DNA of 64,000 nt from Dyadobacter sp. CECT 9275 (GTDB taxonomy: Bacteria > Bacteroidota > Bacteroidia > Cytophagales > Spirosomataceae): positions 1,709,001 to 1,773,000 of the forward strand of contig NZ_CAJRAF010000001.1 of assembly GCF_907164905.1 (NCBI RefSeq). Direction: 5' to 3'. Both the position numbers and the translations under genes were made by a program. The notes beneath the pieces were generated by a model. That model worked only from the letters and a program-made list of their open reading frames with translations. It had not been told where the DNA came from and did not search any database. The first letter of the stretch is position 1. Every line of letters begins with the position of its first letter. Shown here one piece after another: positions 51,921 through 61,161 of the stretch.

Positions 51921-52232
51921 TCAATTTGAAATGGCGTTCGCAACGGTTTCCTCAAGCTTATCTACCCGATCCTGAAACGCCTCTGTCAGATGATCCATTT
52001 GTTCACGAATTCTTTGCAAAGCCACCATACATTCTATCGCGGTAAGGCCCATTGCTTCAATATCATCGTATCCTTTTGCCTTATTTTTATGCTGCTTTAC
52101 ACGCTCCATGAAGAATTCATAACCTTCCCTGTAATATTTTTCCTGATCAGCCGGTACACTCAGCTTGAAGCCTCTGTCCAGCAGTTTTATAAAGACAGAG
52201 ACATCAGGATTGGGTATGTTATTTTTTTTCAT
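51921..52232 (-). CDS. zapA: Cell division protein ZapA
   Basis: Small FtsZ-ring protein, 103 residues. VSVFIKLLDRGFKLSVPADQ (about 10-29) is the ZapA N-terminal domain, followed by YYREGYEFFMERVKQ. The second half is the coiled coil (IECMVALQRIREQMDHLTEA, DRVDKLEETVANAI). ZapA bundles FtsZ filaments and binds the Z-ring. Its start overlaps the stop of the coiled-coil gene by 4 bases, so the two are translated together. It is 150 bp before rny. The pairing suggests that the coiled-coil protein works with ZapA. Confidence 0.92.
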   Translation of the reverse strand: MKKNNIPNPDVSVFIKLLDRGFKLSVPADQEKYYREGYEFFMERVKQHKNKAKGYDDIEAMGLTAIECMVALQRIREQMDHLTEAFQDRVDKLEETVANAISN

Positions 52233-52573
52233 AAGGTATCTTCAAGCATCTTTATGCACTTATCGATCTCTTGTATATATCGTTCAACTGAATCTTTCAG
52301 TTCGGCCACTCCGGCTGTTGGTGTCAGTTTACTAGTGACAATTTTAGCGAAACTTTTAGACTTATTAAAGTCTTTTTCTAAAGTACTGTATTTTTTCTTT
52401 AAATCGCGGTTCTCAGCTTTTAGCGCTGCACTGGCCTCGCGCAGTGCAGCATTTTCCTGTTGTAATTCTGATACAGACCAGTTTAGTTTCTCTTTGATGT
52501 TGATCAAAATCTCCAGCTTTTTTTCCAGATCGGATAATTTGTGCTCAAGAATACGAGAACTGTTTGGCTCCAT
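52229..52573 (-). CDS. Small coiled-coil protein, ZapB-like in context
   Basis: Protein of 114 residues without signal peptide. Nearly the whole of it is heptad-like coiled coil: LSDLEKKLEILINIKEKLNW, SELQQENAALREASAALKAE and NRDLKKKYSTLEKDFNKSKS. The tail (AELKDSVERYIQEIDKCIKM) is a second short helix. Its start follows pheT by 67 bp and its end overlaps zapA (ATGA). The architecture is that of ZapB or of cell division coiled-coil proteins. I infer a FtsZ-ring role from position and shape only. Confidence 0.75.
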   Translation of the reverse strand: MEPNSSRILEHKLSDLEKKLEILINIKEKLNWSVSELQQENAALREASAALKAENRDLKKKYSTLEKDFNKSKSFAKIVTSKLTPTAGVAELKDSVERYIQEIDKCIKMLEDTL

Positions 52574-52640
52574 TTTTTTTAATTGTCTGTATCAGTGATC
52601 AACTTACGGGTTATATTTTAACCAGGCCACTCCGAAGAAC

Positions 52641-55055
52641 CTACTTGCGGATCAGTGCACTCAGTTCTTTTTCATAGGCCGAAATAAGCCGTTGCATTGA
52701 TTTGTCAATCACTTTGTCCGTAAGTGTTTGCTGGTCATCCTGAAGGATAAAACTGATGGAGTACGACTTCTTACCTTCCAGGTTAGCCCCTTCGTACACA
52801 TCAAATACATTCAGAGAACGTAACAACTGCTTTTCTGTTTTGTAAGCGATCTGCTGTAATTCCTGGAAGGTTACCTGTTTTTCGACTACCAGCGATAAGT
52901 CCCTTCTTACTTCCGGGAATTTGCTTATTTCTGCATATTCCACCTTGCCGTCATATTGGCGAAGGAGATAATCCCAGTCAAAATCAGCAAAGAAAACCGG
53001 AATTTTAAGGTCAGCCCTTTTCGTGATCGCTGATTTGATCAGCCCAAAACTTACCAGGGGCTTCTTGTTTAATGACAGTGTTAGTCCATACTGGAAAATA
53101 TTGGGGTCTGCGGGCTGCTGTTCTACTGACCTTACTTTCAGCGCACCTAATACCTGATTGATATAGCCAGCCAGATCATGGAAAGCCACTTCCCGTGATT
53201 TCTCCTGCCAGTTCTCTTCCTTAATATCTCCGGTCAGAAAAAGGGAAAGCCGTTCCTTTTCAACATACTTTCCGTTGTTTTCATAATAAATCTTCCCGAA
53301 TTCGAAAAGTTTCAGGTCCTTTTGTCTCCGGTTAACGTTATGTGCTACTACTTCCAGTCCCGAAAAAAGGAGGGTCTGCCGCATTACAGAAAGATCTTCA
53401 CTCAGATAATTCAATATTTTTACCGTTTCTCCAGGCAAGCTTTCTCCAAGAGTTGCCTGTGGGTCAGGTTTGGTAAGCGAATTGGTGATCGTCTCTATAA
53501 AACCTTTGGCTGCAAGCTGCTCAGATATCCTCAGCTTTAATTTTTCAGGATCATTAACGGGAAATTCAGAAATAAAATCGGAGCTCAGCGACTCGGATAA
53601 TTCAACTTGCCCGAACCCATATATTCTTAGAATTTCCTCAATGATGTCCGCCTCGCGCTGTACATCCACGCGGTAAGGTGGTACCACTGCTGTAAAGCCG
53701 GATTCAGTGATGTCTTTCAGCTCAATGTCCAGCTTGTTAAGGATGGTATGTACAAGGTCTTTTTCGAGTGTTTTTCCAATGAGCCTGTTGATATGTGCAT
53801 AGCTGACCGGGAATTCGAAGTCGGCGATCGGGCTTGGATATAGGTCCACGATATCGGATGTAATCATACCGCCTGCAAGTTCCTGGATCAACAGAGCCGC
53901 CCTTTTTAATGCGTAAACGGGCATATTCGGATCGGTACCGCGCTCAAAACGAAACGATGAGTCTGTTTTGAGACTGTGACGTTGTCCTGTCCGGCGCACC
54001 CAGACGGGAGAAAAATAGGCAGATTCCAGGAATATCGCTGTTGTTTCGGAAGAAACGCCGGAGGTTAACCCGCCAAAAACACCTGCAATGCACATTGGCT
54101 CGGAAGCATTACAGATCATCAGATCGGTTTCCGCAAGTTTCCGTTCCTGACCATCCAGCGTCACAAAAGGAGTTCCTTCGGCTACGGTTTGAACAAGAAC
54201 CTGGTTCCCTGTTACCTTGGCTGCATCAAAAGCGTGCATGGGCTGGCCAAGTTCGTGGCATATATAATTGGTAATGTCAACGATATTATTGATAGACCTG
54301 ATTCCGATGGTCTGAAGCCGTTGTTTCAGCCAATCCGGTGAATCAGTAACGGTGATACCGCTGATCGTTAGGCCTGCATATCTGGGGCAGGCTTCCGGAT
54401 TTTTGATTTCTACCGCAATGGAGAGAGACCGGTTGTCGGTTTTAAAGTTCTCTACAGACGGCAGAGTAATGTCACGGTTGAGGACTGCACGCAAATCTCT
54501 GGCCACACCAAAGTGGGAAGCTGCGTCGGCCCGGTTGGGTGTCAGCCCGATCTCGATCAGATAGTCGGATGTGATACCAAAGTATTCTGCGGCAGGAGTA
54601 CCGTTGGTTAAGGCCGTATCCAGGATGAGAATACCATCATGGCTGGTTCCCAGGCCCAGTTCGTCTTCGGCACAGATCATCCCTTCCGAAACGGCACCTC
54701 TGATTTTTGATTTCTTCAAAACCAATGGCTCCGCACTACCTGTAGGATACAACGTGGCACCTACAGTGGCAACGATAACCTTTTGTCCGGCCGCAGCATT
54801 GGGGGCACCGCACACAATGGAAAGCGGTGTGCCTGAACCTACATCCACGGTTGTCAGTTTTAAACGATCTGCTTCCGGGTGTTTTTCACAAGTAAGTACC
54901 TCGCCGATTACTACACCTTTCAGGCCACCTTTTATGGATTCTACTTCTTCTATATCTTCTACTTCCAGACCTGTCGCGGTCAGTAACTGACCAATTTCTT
55001 CAGGAGTTTCGGTTAGTTCAATTAACTCTTTAAGCCACTTATAGGAAATTTTCAT
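52641..55055 (-). CDS. pheT: Phenylalanyl-tRNA synthetase beta subunit
   Basis: Beta chain of class II PheRS, 804 residues. The N-terminal tRNA-binding domain (about 39-150) shows VVIGEVLTCEKHPEADRLKL and GTPLSIVCGAPNAAAGQKVI. The B3/B4 editing domain follows (GQPMHAFDAAKVTGNQVLVQ), then B5 and the class II-like core (GLTPNRADAASHFGVARDLR is in the B3 part), and the C-terminal ferredoxin-like FDX-ACB domain (EISKFPEVRRDLSLVVEKQV). All parts are in place and of normal length. pheS is not adjacent. It is the first gene of the pheT, coiled-coil, zapA run. Confidence 0.97.
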   Translation of the reverse strand: MKISYKWLKELIELTETPEEIGQLLTATGLEVEDIEEVESIKGGLKGVVIGEVLTCEKHPEADRLKLTTVDVGSGTPLSIVCGAPNAAAGQKVIVATVGATLYPTGSAEPLVLKKSKIRGAVSEGMICAEDELGLGTSHDGILILDTALTNGTPAAEYFGITSDYLIEIGLTPNRADAASHFGVARDLRAVLNRDITLPSVENFKTDNRSLSIAVEIKNPEACPRYAGLTISGITVTDSPDWLKQRLQTIGIRSINNIVDITNYICHELGQPMHAFDAAKVTGNQVLVQTVAEGTPFVTLDGQERKLAETDLMICNASEPMCIAGVFGGLTSGVSSETTAIFLESAYFSPVWVRRTGQRHSLKTDSSFRFERGTDPNMPVYALKRAALLIQELAGGMITSDIVDLYPSPIADFEFPVSYAHINRLIGKTLEKDLVHTILNKLDIELKDITESGFTAVVPPYRVDVQREADIIEEILRIYGFGQVELSESLSSDFISEFPVNDPEKLKLRISEQLAAKGFIETITNSLTKPDPQATLGESLPGETVKILNYLSEDLSVMRQTLLFSGLEVVAHNVNRRQKDLKLFEFGKIYYENNGKYVEKERLSLFLTGDIKEENWQEKSREVAFHDLAGYINQVLGALKVRSVEQQPADPNIFQYGLTLSLNKKPLVSFGLIKSAITKRADLKIPVFFADFDWDYLLRQYDGKVEYAEISKFPEVRRDLSLVVEKQVTFQELQQIAYKTEKQLLRSLNVFDVYEGANLEGKKSYSISFILQDDQQTLTDKVIDKSMQRLISAYEKELSALIRK

Positions 55056-55277
55056 GCAAATATGGATTCAATTAAGTTTGCAGCGGTCATCGGTTACACG
55101 TGATGTTCTTCAAACCCTGATGTATTTGGAACTGATTGTTTTTACAAAATTAGTGATTTTGGTCTGACCGCTCACAATGAAACTGTTTTATCTCAATTGA
55201 GTAAACTCTTTTCACTATGTTTCAAGGCTACGGTCTGCCGGGTCAGTACCGGGTGTAACGTACATAAATGGCGTTGG

Positions 55278-55934
55278 CTAATGAACCGACTCCTCCGTCT
55301 GTTCACCGGCGAAGATCGGAATGCTCATCTTGTTTTCTGCCGGCGGCACCGGGCAGGCATAACTTTCCTGATAGGCGCAGTATGGATTATAAGCTTTGTT
55401 GAAATCCAGGATGATGGTATTGTTTTTGATCTCGGATAAGGGATAATCCAGGTACCGTCCTCCGCCGTAGGTTTCTTTGCCGCTGGTTTCGTCTCTGAAA
55501 AGCAAGGAAATCACGCTCTCATGTTTGAGTAGAAGTAATTTTTGAGGCTGATCGTTGATTGAGAAATGGGCATAACCATACCTTTCATATTGATCGGTGG
55601 TACCGTCGGTATACTTAATGATGAGCTCTTTGTCGTCACCGGTGTAAGGCACAATATTGGCTTTTACACGATATTCCGGATTAACTTTAAAATAGTGCAG
55701 GCCATGAAAAGCAGCTTTATCCTTGATCGGAGAATCTGCACCCGTTCTGAAGAGCTCATCCTTGGTGCGCCTTTCTTCATTGATTTTATCGATGTATGCC
55801 TTTGGGTTTGAGATAATTAATTCTTCCTCAGGGTCACCCGTACCGGAGTCAGTGAAATTTTCGACAAAGAAGTAGGCCAGGACCGCCAGCACCATTGCGA
55901 TGGTACTGTATCGGATAACTTTATTTTTAAACAT
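55278..55934 (-). CDS. DUF1684 protein
   Basis: Predicted exported or membrane-anchored protein of 218 residues. An N-terminal hydrophobic helix (about 9-25, TIAMVLAVLAYFFVEN) precedes the DUF1684 domain: IDKINEERRTKDELFRTGAD, DKAAFHGLHYFKVNPEYRVK, and the family end GGGRYLDYPLSEI, TIILDFNKAYNPYCAYQESY, CPVPPAENKM. The function of DUF1684 is not settled. It stands 222 bp after pheT and has a TAnnTTTG box upstream. Confidence 0.88.
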   Translation of the reverse strand: MFKNKVIRYSTIAMVLAVLAYFFVENFTDSGTGDPEEELIISNPKAYIDKINEERRTKDELFRTGADSPIKDKAAFHGLHYFKVNPEYRVKANIVPYTGDDKELIIKYTDGTTDQYERYGYAHFSINDQPQKLLLLKHESVISLLFRDETSGKETYGGGRYLDYPLSEIKNNTIILDFNKAYNPYCAYQESYACPVPPAENKMSIPIFAGEQTEESVH

Positions 55935-55966
55935 ATAGAATCAAATATTCATGGTGAAATCAACTG

Positions 55967-55974
55967 CAAACTTA
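55967..55974 (-). promoter_or_regulatory. Candidate -7 box of the DUF1684 gene
   Basis: On the minus strand it reads TAAGTTTG, matching TAnnTTTG, 33 bp before the start codon. Confidence 0.4.
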
Positions 55975-56123
55975 CGTTTGAATCCGAGGTTTGGGAAACG
56001 ATCGAATGTTTATTTACTTTTTTGTGATAATTTTGAAACTAAACCGCACAACGATTTGTGTTGTTGATCGAAATATACATAAATTGACCTGGCAAATAAT
56101 TAAACCAATACCTGATCCATCAT

Positions 56124-56501
56124 ATGTCATACACAAAGCGAGTACTCATTGCCGAAGACAGTTCAGTAATTCAAAATCTGGCAAGGAAGATTCTGGAATT
56201 CCAACATTATGAAATTACTTCCGTAAAAAACGGAGAGCAGGTGCTGCAGCTTCTGGAAAAGGAAGATTTTGATATCATATTGCTGGATATTAACATGCCC
56301 GTGATGGACGGAATGGAGTGCGCCAGAAGCATCCGTAAATTGCCGGATGCCGGGAAAGCAAAAACGCCCATCGTTGCGATAACAGGAAATGCAAAAAATT
56401 ATTCAGACGAAGATTTTAAAGCAGCAGGTTTTGACGACGCCCTGATGAAGCCTTTGAACTTCGACCGGCTGGTGGAAGTGGTGGCGCATTTGACAGAGTA
56501 A
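56124..56501 (+). CDS. Single-domain response regulator (CheY-like)
   Basis: Receiver-only response regulator of 125 residues. Acidic pair near residue 10 (LIAEDSSVIQ), phosphoacceptor Asp at about 53 in IILLDINMPVMDGM, Thr in VAITGNAKN, Lys in DDALMKPLNF. No output domain follows, so it acts by protein interaction or in a phosphorelay. The nearby genes (MBL hydrolase, NFACT) do not reveal a kinase partner. It is 6 bp before the MBL gene. Confidence 0.95.
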   Translation: MSYTKRVLIAEDSSVIQNLARKILEFQHYEITSVKNGEQVLQLLEKEDFDIILLDINMPVMDGMECARSIRKLPDAGKAKTPIVAITGNAKNYSDEDFKAAGFDDALMKPLNFDRLVEVVAHLTE

Positions 56502-56506
56502 ACTGC

Positions 56507-57268
56507 ATGAAGATTACCCTATTAGGAACCGGCACGTCGCAGGGGATACCCGTTATTGCCTGCGATTGTGCCGTTTGCCGTTCGGAGGACCCCCGTGATA
56601 AAAGGCTGAGGGTCTCGGTGTGGATACAAACTAAAAACCGGTCTTTTGTGATTGACGCAGGCCCGGATTTCCGCCAGCAAATGCTCAGGGCTAACGTGAG
56701 GTCCCTGGATGCTATTCTGTTCACACACCAGCACAAAGACCATACTGCAGGGCTTGATGATTCACGCGCTTTTAACCACCGTCAGCAAAAAGATATACCG
56801 CTGTATGGCCGCGCAGAGGTGCTGAACCAGATCAGGACCGAATTTTCCTATGCTTTTTCGGAGTTTCGTTATCCGGGGGTGCCACAGTTTGAAATGCATT
56901 ACATAGAGAACAAGCCCTTTTCTGTTGAAGGTATTACCTTTCTTCCGATTGAAGTGATGCATCACAAGTTACCTGTTTTCGGTTTTCGGATTGGCGATTT
57001 TACTTACATTACCGACGTTAACTTTATTTCAGAAGAAGAGCAGGAAAAAATTAAGGGCACAAAGGTTCTGGTGCTGGATACCTTGCAAAAAGAACCACAT
57101 CTATCTCATTTTACGCTTCCGCAATCGCTCGACCTGATCGATAAATTAAATGTTCCCCAGGCCTACCTCACACACATTAGCCACAAACTCGGGCGTCATG
57201 CAGACGTTGAAAAGGAACTTCCTCCACACGTAAGGCTTGCTTTTGATGGGATGGAGATTGAGTTGTAA
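56507..57268 (+). CDS. MBL-fold metallo-hydrolase, PhnP/tRNase Z-like
   Basis: Metallo-beta-lactamase-fold enzyme of 253 residues, cytoplasmic. Motif: FTHQHKDHTAGLDD (HxHxDH, about residues 76-81), with more ligands expected at EVMHHKLPVFG and YLTHISHKLGRH. The first strand ITLLGTGTSQGIPVIACDC and CDCAVCRSEDPRDKRLR contain a Cys cluster like that of PhnP-type phosphodiesterases. A cyclic nucleotide or phosphate diester is a likely substrate class. It is 6 bp after the response regulator gene. Confidence 0.9.
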   Translation: MKITLLGTGTSQGIPVIACDCAVCRSEDPRDKRLRVSVWIQTKNRSFVIDAGPDFRQQMLRANVRSLDAILFTHQHKDHTAGLDDSRAFNHRQQKDIPLYGRAEVLNQIRTEFSYAFSEFRYPGVPQFEMHYIENKPFSVEGITFLPIEVMHHKLPVFGFRIGDFTYITDVNFISEEEQEKIKGTKVLVLDTLQKEPHLSHFTLPQSLDLIDKLNVPQAYLTHISHKLGRHADVEKELPPHVRLAFDGMEIEL

Positions 57269-57400
57269 GTAACTGTCTCCAAGAGATTAGGGATGCTATA
57301 CTAAGATAATAAGCCCTAAACCGATATTTGAAAAGCGGATTCTTTTGGGGTGTGTATTTTGATGCAGATGCTTCTGATTTCAATACCCCAGGCTATAACT

Positions 57401-57408
57401 TAATTTTG
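57401..57408 (+). promoter_or_regulatory. Candidate -7 box of the NFACT gene
   Basis: TAATTTTG matches TAnnTTTG, with TTTC about 19 bases upstream. It predicts a 5' leader of about 130 bases before the GTG start at 57545. Nothing else was found in the 276-bp gap. Confidence 0.45.
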
Positions 57409-57544
57409 CCGATGTGAGGGGAGCCAAGTAGGTCTTAAGGGGCAACATGGGAGGAAGTAAAACGATTCATTCAAAAAAACGTAAAAGAATATTTAAAGTA
57501 ATATCCGTTCTTTGAGGCGATTGTTATTATCAATGTGAATCGAG

Positions 57545-59113
57545 GTGCATCAAAACTATTATTTTTTAAAACAACTGGCTCCCTGGCTACAGGCAGCGTT
57601 GGCGGGTAAAACCTTTGTTGAAGCGTTCAGCCAGGAAAAAGATGAAATTATCCTGGTTTTCTCAGAAAATCATCCGGAACTCAGCAATCCATTTTTTATA
57701 AAGGCCACCCTCCGGTCTGACTTTGCGTGTCTGAGCTTCCCCGATAAATTCGACCGTGCCAGACGGAACAGTGTTAATCTTTTTCAGGAGTTCAATTCTC
57801 TGGTGGTCAGTACTGTACGTGTGTTTCAAAATGAGCGGGCGATCCGGATTGCCTTCGAAAACGGATCATGTCTGGTGCTGAAACTATTCGGAAACCGTTC
57901 CAATCTTATAGGATTTGATGCCCCCGGCAACATTACAAGTTTGTTCAACAATAAACTTACGGCAGATCACCAACTGTCCATCCATATCCTGGACCGGCAC
58001 ATCGACCAGTCATTTGAGGCATACGTTCGGTCAGGCATGCGGCACGAAATCCTGTTTCCAACCTTTGGGAAACTGGTCAGTACCATTCTTAAGAACCGTC
58101 TGGCAACTGAAGACCGTCCTGCAAAGCGGTGGGAAATGATTCAGAATCTTTTGGCAGAACTGAATAGAGCGCAGTTTTATATCACTAAAATAGACCTTAT
58201 ACCCGTACTTTCTCTGCTGGAGGTGGGAGAGGATGCCGTTATGTATGACGACCCGGTGGAAGCACTGAACGCGTTTTATTTCGCCTTTGTCAGGCTTAAC
58301 GGCATTGAGAAGGAAAAGGCCGAAATGATCCGCCTTTTAAAGAAAAGGATTCAGCAGACCGACCATTATCTGGAAAATACCTTCAGCAAACTGCTCGCGC
58401 TGGAAAGTGCGGTTAAAAATGAGGAAATAGGGCATATCATCATGGCCAACCTGCATCAGATACCTGCCAGGGCCGAAAGTGTGGAGTTATATGACTTTTA
58501 CAGGGAAGCAAATATCCGTATCAAACTAAAAAAGGACCTGAGCCCGCAGAAAAATGCGGAGAGTTACTACCGTAAATCCAAAAACGAAAAGATAGAGCTG
58601 GACCGACTTCATGACAGCCTTCGGGTTCGGGAGCAGGAACGTATTAAAATGCTGGAACATTTATCGGTTATAGAACCGATGGAATCGCTCAGGGAGCTCA
58701 GAGCTTATATTAAAAACAATGGTTTGAAAACTTCTTCCAACATAAGTACGCCGGTGGCAGAGTTATTCAAGAAAATAGAGTATCTCGGTTATATTATTTT
58801 AGTAGGGAGAAACGCCAAAAACAATGATTTACTCACCAAGCAATATGCTTTCAAGGAGGATTTGTGGCTGCATGCACGGGATGTGCCGGGATCTCATGTA
58901 GTTATTAAAAACCAGCCAGGGAAGAAGTTTCCTACCCCTGTGATAGAACGGGCGGCGGAGTTGGCAGCGTTTTATTCCAAAAGAAAAACAGACAGCTTAT
59001 GCCCTGTGATTGTAACCCCGAAAAAATATGTACGTAAACTGAAAGGGATGCCCGAAGGTGCTGTATTAGTGGATAAAGAGGATGTAATAATGGTTGTAGC
59101 CAAGGGAGAGTAG
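57545..59113 (+). CDS. NFACT-R domain protein (RqcH/FbpA-like)
   Basis: Protein of 522 residues starting at GTG, of the Rqc2/RqcH/FbpA family, which binds stalled large ribosomal subunits and tRNA and adds C-terminal tails. The N-terminal NFACT-N domain includes LAGKTFVEAFSQEKDEIILV and VNLFQEFNSLVVSTVRVFQN. The middle has helix-hairpin-helix and long coiled coil (FYREANIRIKLKKDLSPQKN, KNEKIELDRLHDSLRVREQE). The C-terminal NFACT-R domain is LVGRNAKNNDLLTKQYAFKE, DLWLHARDVPGSHVVIKN, VTPKKYVRKLKGMPEGAV. It is shorter than canonical RqcH (about 570), as in other Bacteroidota. Confidence 0.9.
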   Translation: MHQNYYFLKQLAPWLQAALAGKTFVEAFSQEKDEIILVFSENHPELSNPFFIKATLRSDFACLSFPDKFDRARRNSVNLFQEFNSLVVSTVRVFQNERAIRIAFENGSCLVLKLFGNRSNLIGFDAPGNITSLFNNKLTADHQLSIHILDRHIDQSFEAYVRSGMRHEILFPTFGKLVSTILKNRLATEDRPAKRWEMIQNLLAELNRAQFYITKIDLIPVLSLLEVGEDAVMYDDPVEALNAFYFAFVRLNGIEKEKAEMIRLLKKRIQQTDHYLENTFSKLLALESAVKNEEIGHIIMANLHQIPARAESVELYDFYREANIRIKLKKDLSPQKNAESYYRKSKNEKIELDRLHDSLRVREQERIKMLEHLSVIEPMESLRELRAYIKNNGLKTSSNISTPVAELFKKIEYLGYIILVGRNAKNNDLLTKQYAFKEDLWLHARDVPGSHVVIKNQPGKKFPTPVIERAAELAAFYSKRKTDSLCPVIVTPKKYVRKLKGMPEGAVLVDKEDVIMVVAKGE

Positions 59114-59250
59114 TGCTGGCATGCTCTGGCACTTTGTTGTCGAAAACAATCCTTGAAAGCTGGAATAATCCCCGCCCCAGGGCTTTGATAAGTCTTTCCA
59201 TATCACGAACTTCGCGTAAAAATTGAGAGAACCGGAATATTGCATGCAGA

Positions 59251-61128
59251 ATGCTTGAGAATCGTCGCTTTGTTATTATTGGATTTTTTGCTTTAGTAGG
59301 CTTTATTTACTTATCGCGACTATTTTACTTACAGGTACTGGATGACAGTTATTCTATTGAGTCGTCCAGCAATTCCATTAAACGTGTCATAGAAATACCT
59401 TTTCGCGGCCAGATCTATGACCGTAACGGAAAGCTTATTGTTTATAATACGCCGGTTTACGATCTGCTGGTTACACCTTACAAAGCCAGGGTTGAGGATA
59501 CCCTCAAATTTTGCAGGGTACTGGGGATTGAACGGAGAGATTTTGACAGCCTCATGGCGGCAGCAAGTGCATACAGCCGCGTAAAACCGTCTACCTTCCT
59601 CAGGCAGTTGTCCAAAGAAGACTTTGCATCCATTCAGGATGTAATGGTGGACTATTCAGGTTTTGAATTTGCCAAGAGTTCCCTTAGAACTTATACCGCG
59701 CCCACACTCGCCAATACCCTGGGGTATGTAAGCGAAATTACAGGTGCACAGCTTGAAAAACAGGAGGAACGGTATTACCGCCAGGGTGATTATATCGGTC
59801 AGAATGGCGTGGAAAAGATATACGAAAGTGACTTGCGCGGGAAACGGGGTATCAAATTTGTGATGCAGAATGTGAATGGCGTTTACAAGGGCCCATGGAA
59901 AAACGGAATTCTGGATACCATGGCGGTTGCAGGTGAAAACCTTTACACGGGGATTGATCTGGCTGTACAGCAATATGCGGATAGCCTTATGGTGAATAAG
60001 GTGGGTAGTGTGGTGGCCATTGAGCCTAAAACGGGGCAAATACTCACCATTGTCAGTGCTCCTTCTTACGATCCCAACATGCTCGCAAGCAGGTACTTCT
60101 CTAAAAATTTTGCCGCACTTGCCCGTAATCCTTATAAACCTTTATTTAACCGGACGGTTATGGCCAGTTACCGGCCCGGTTCCACCTTCAAAATGATACA
60201 GGCCCTGGTGGGGCTGGAAGAAGGAGTGATAACGCCTTCAAGCGGGTTTTCTCATGCAGGCAGTCCGATCGGCTGCCACAATCATCCAGGAACAGGTACC
60301 GTTGCGCTGGGTGTTATGCATTCGTGCAATCCTTATTTTTACAACGTTTTTCGCCGTATCGTGTATAACAATGATATCCGAAATACCTACAAAGCATCAG
60401 CTGCAGGGCTGGATACCTGGTATGGTTATGTCAGTAAATTTGGCATAGGGCAGCGGCTGGGTGTTGATATTACCGGTGAATACAAAGGGAATTTACCCAA
60501 TAAAAAGTATTATGACAGAATTATTGGAGAAGGCCGCTGGAAGTTTTCCAATATATATTCACTAAGTATTGGTGAAGGAGAGCTACTGGTAACCCCTATA
60601 AAAATGGCGAACGTTGCTGCCATTATTGCCAACAGAGGATACTTTTATACGCCGCATGTTGTAGGAGGGATAGGAGATAAAAGAAGAATTGATACCACGT
60701 TTACCAGAAGGCGTGAAACCGGCATTGCCGCCCGGCATTTTGAGCCTGTGATTGAGGGCATGATTGGGGCTGTGGAAGGAGGAACGGCCCGGCGTTCAAA
60801 GGTACAGGGCATCACCATTGCTGGTAAAACAGGAACTTCCCAGAACAGGGTAGGTGACGATCATTCCATCTTTATCGCTTTTGCACCGGTGGATGATCCC
60901 AAGATTGCCATCGCTGTTTTTGTTGAAAATGCTGGTGCGGGGGGAGTTGCGGCAGCCCCAATAGCCACACTGATCATCGAAAAGTACCTGACAGGAAAGG
61001 TAACCAACAAGGCTTTGGAAGAATCGATGAAGAATGCCAACTTCATGCGTAAGGTAGTTTTGCCGGGACAAAAAAGACCGGCAGTTGCAGATACCGCCAG
61101 GAAAAGGATCAACAATCCTGATAATTAA
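59251..61128 (+). CDS. mrdA: Penicillin-binding protein 2 (MrdA)
   Basis: Class B transpeptidase of the elongasome, 625 residues. N-terminal membrane helix (FVIIGFFALVGFIYLSRLFY). The dimerisation/PBP-dimer part starts at RGQIYDRNGKLIVYNTPVYD (about 54). The transpeptidase domain has S-x-x-K in YRPGSTFKMIQAL (about 314), S-x-N in MHSCNPYFYN, and KTG in ITIAGKTGTSQN. The tail is basic. It crosslinks peptidoglycan with RodA, encoded 33 bp downstream. It is preceded by an NFACT gene instead of the more usual mreC-mreD. Confidence 0.97.
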   Translation: MLENRRFVIIGFFALVGFIYLSRLFYLQVLDDSYSIESSSNSIKRVIEIPFRGQIYDRNGKLIVYNTPVYDLLVTPYKARVEDTLKFCRVLGIERRDFDSLMAAASAYSRVKPSTFLRQLSKEDFASIQDVMVDYSGFEFAKSSLRTYTAPTLANTLGYVSEITGAQLEKQEERYYRQGDYIGQNGVEKIYESDLRGKRGIKFVMQNVNGVYKGPWKNGILDTMAVAGENLYTGIDLAVQQYADSLMVNKVGSVVAIEPKTGQILTIVSAPSYDPNMLASRYFSKNFAALARNPYKPLFNRTVMASYRPGSTFKMIQALVGLEEGVITPSSGFSHAGSPIGCHNHPGTGTVALGVMHSCNPYFYNVFRRIVYNNDIRNTYKASAAGLDTWYGYVSKFGIGQRLGVDITGEYKGNLPNKKYYDRIIGEGRWKFSNIYSLSIGEGELLVTPIKMANVAAIIANRGYFYTPHVVGGIGDKRRIDTTFTRRRETGIAARHFEPVIEGMIGAVEGGTARRSKVQGITIAGKTGTSQNRVGDDHSIFIAFAPVDDPKIAIAVFVENAGAGGVAAAPIATLIIEKYLTGKVTNKALEESMKNANFMRKVVLPGQKRPAVADTARKRINNPDN

Positions 61129-61161
61129 ACTACCCCGTTCAAGATATAAAGAAGTTAAATT

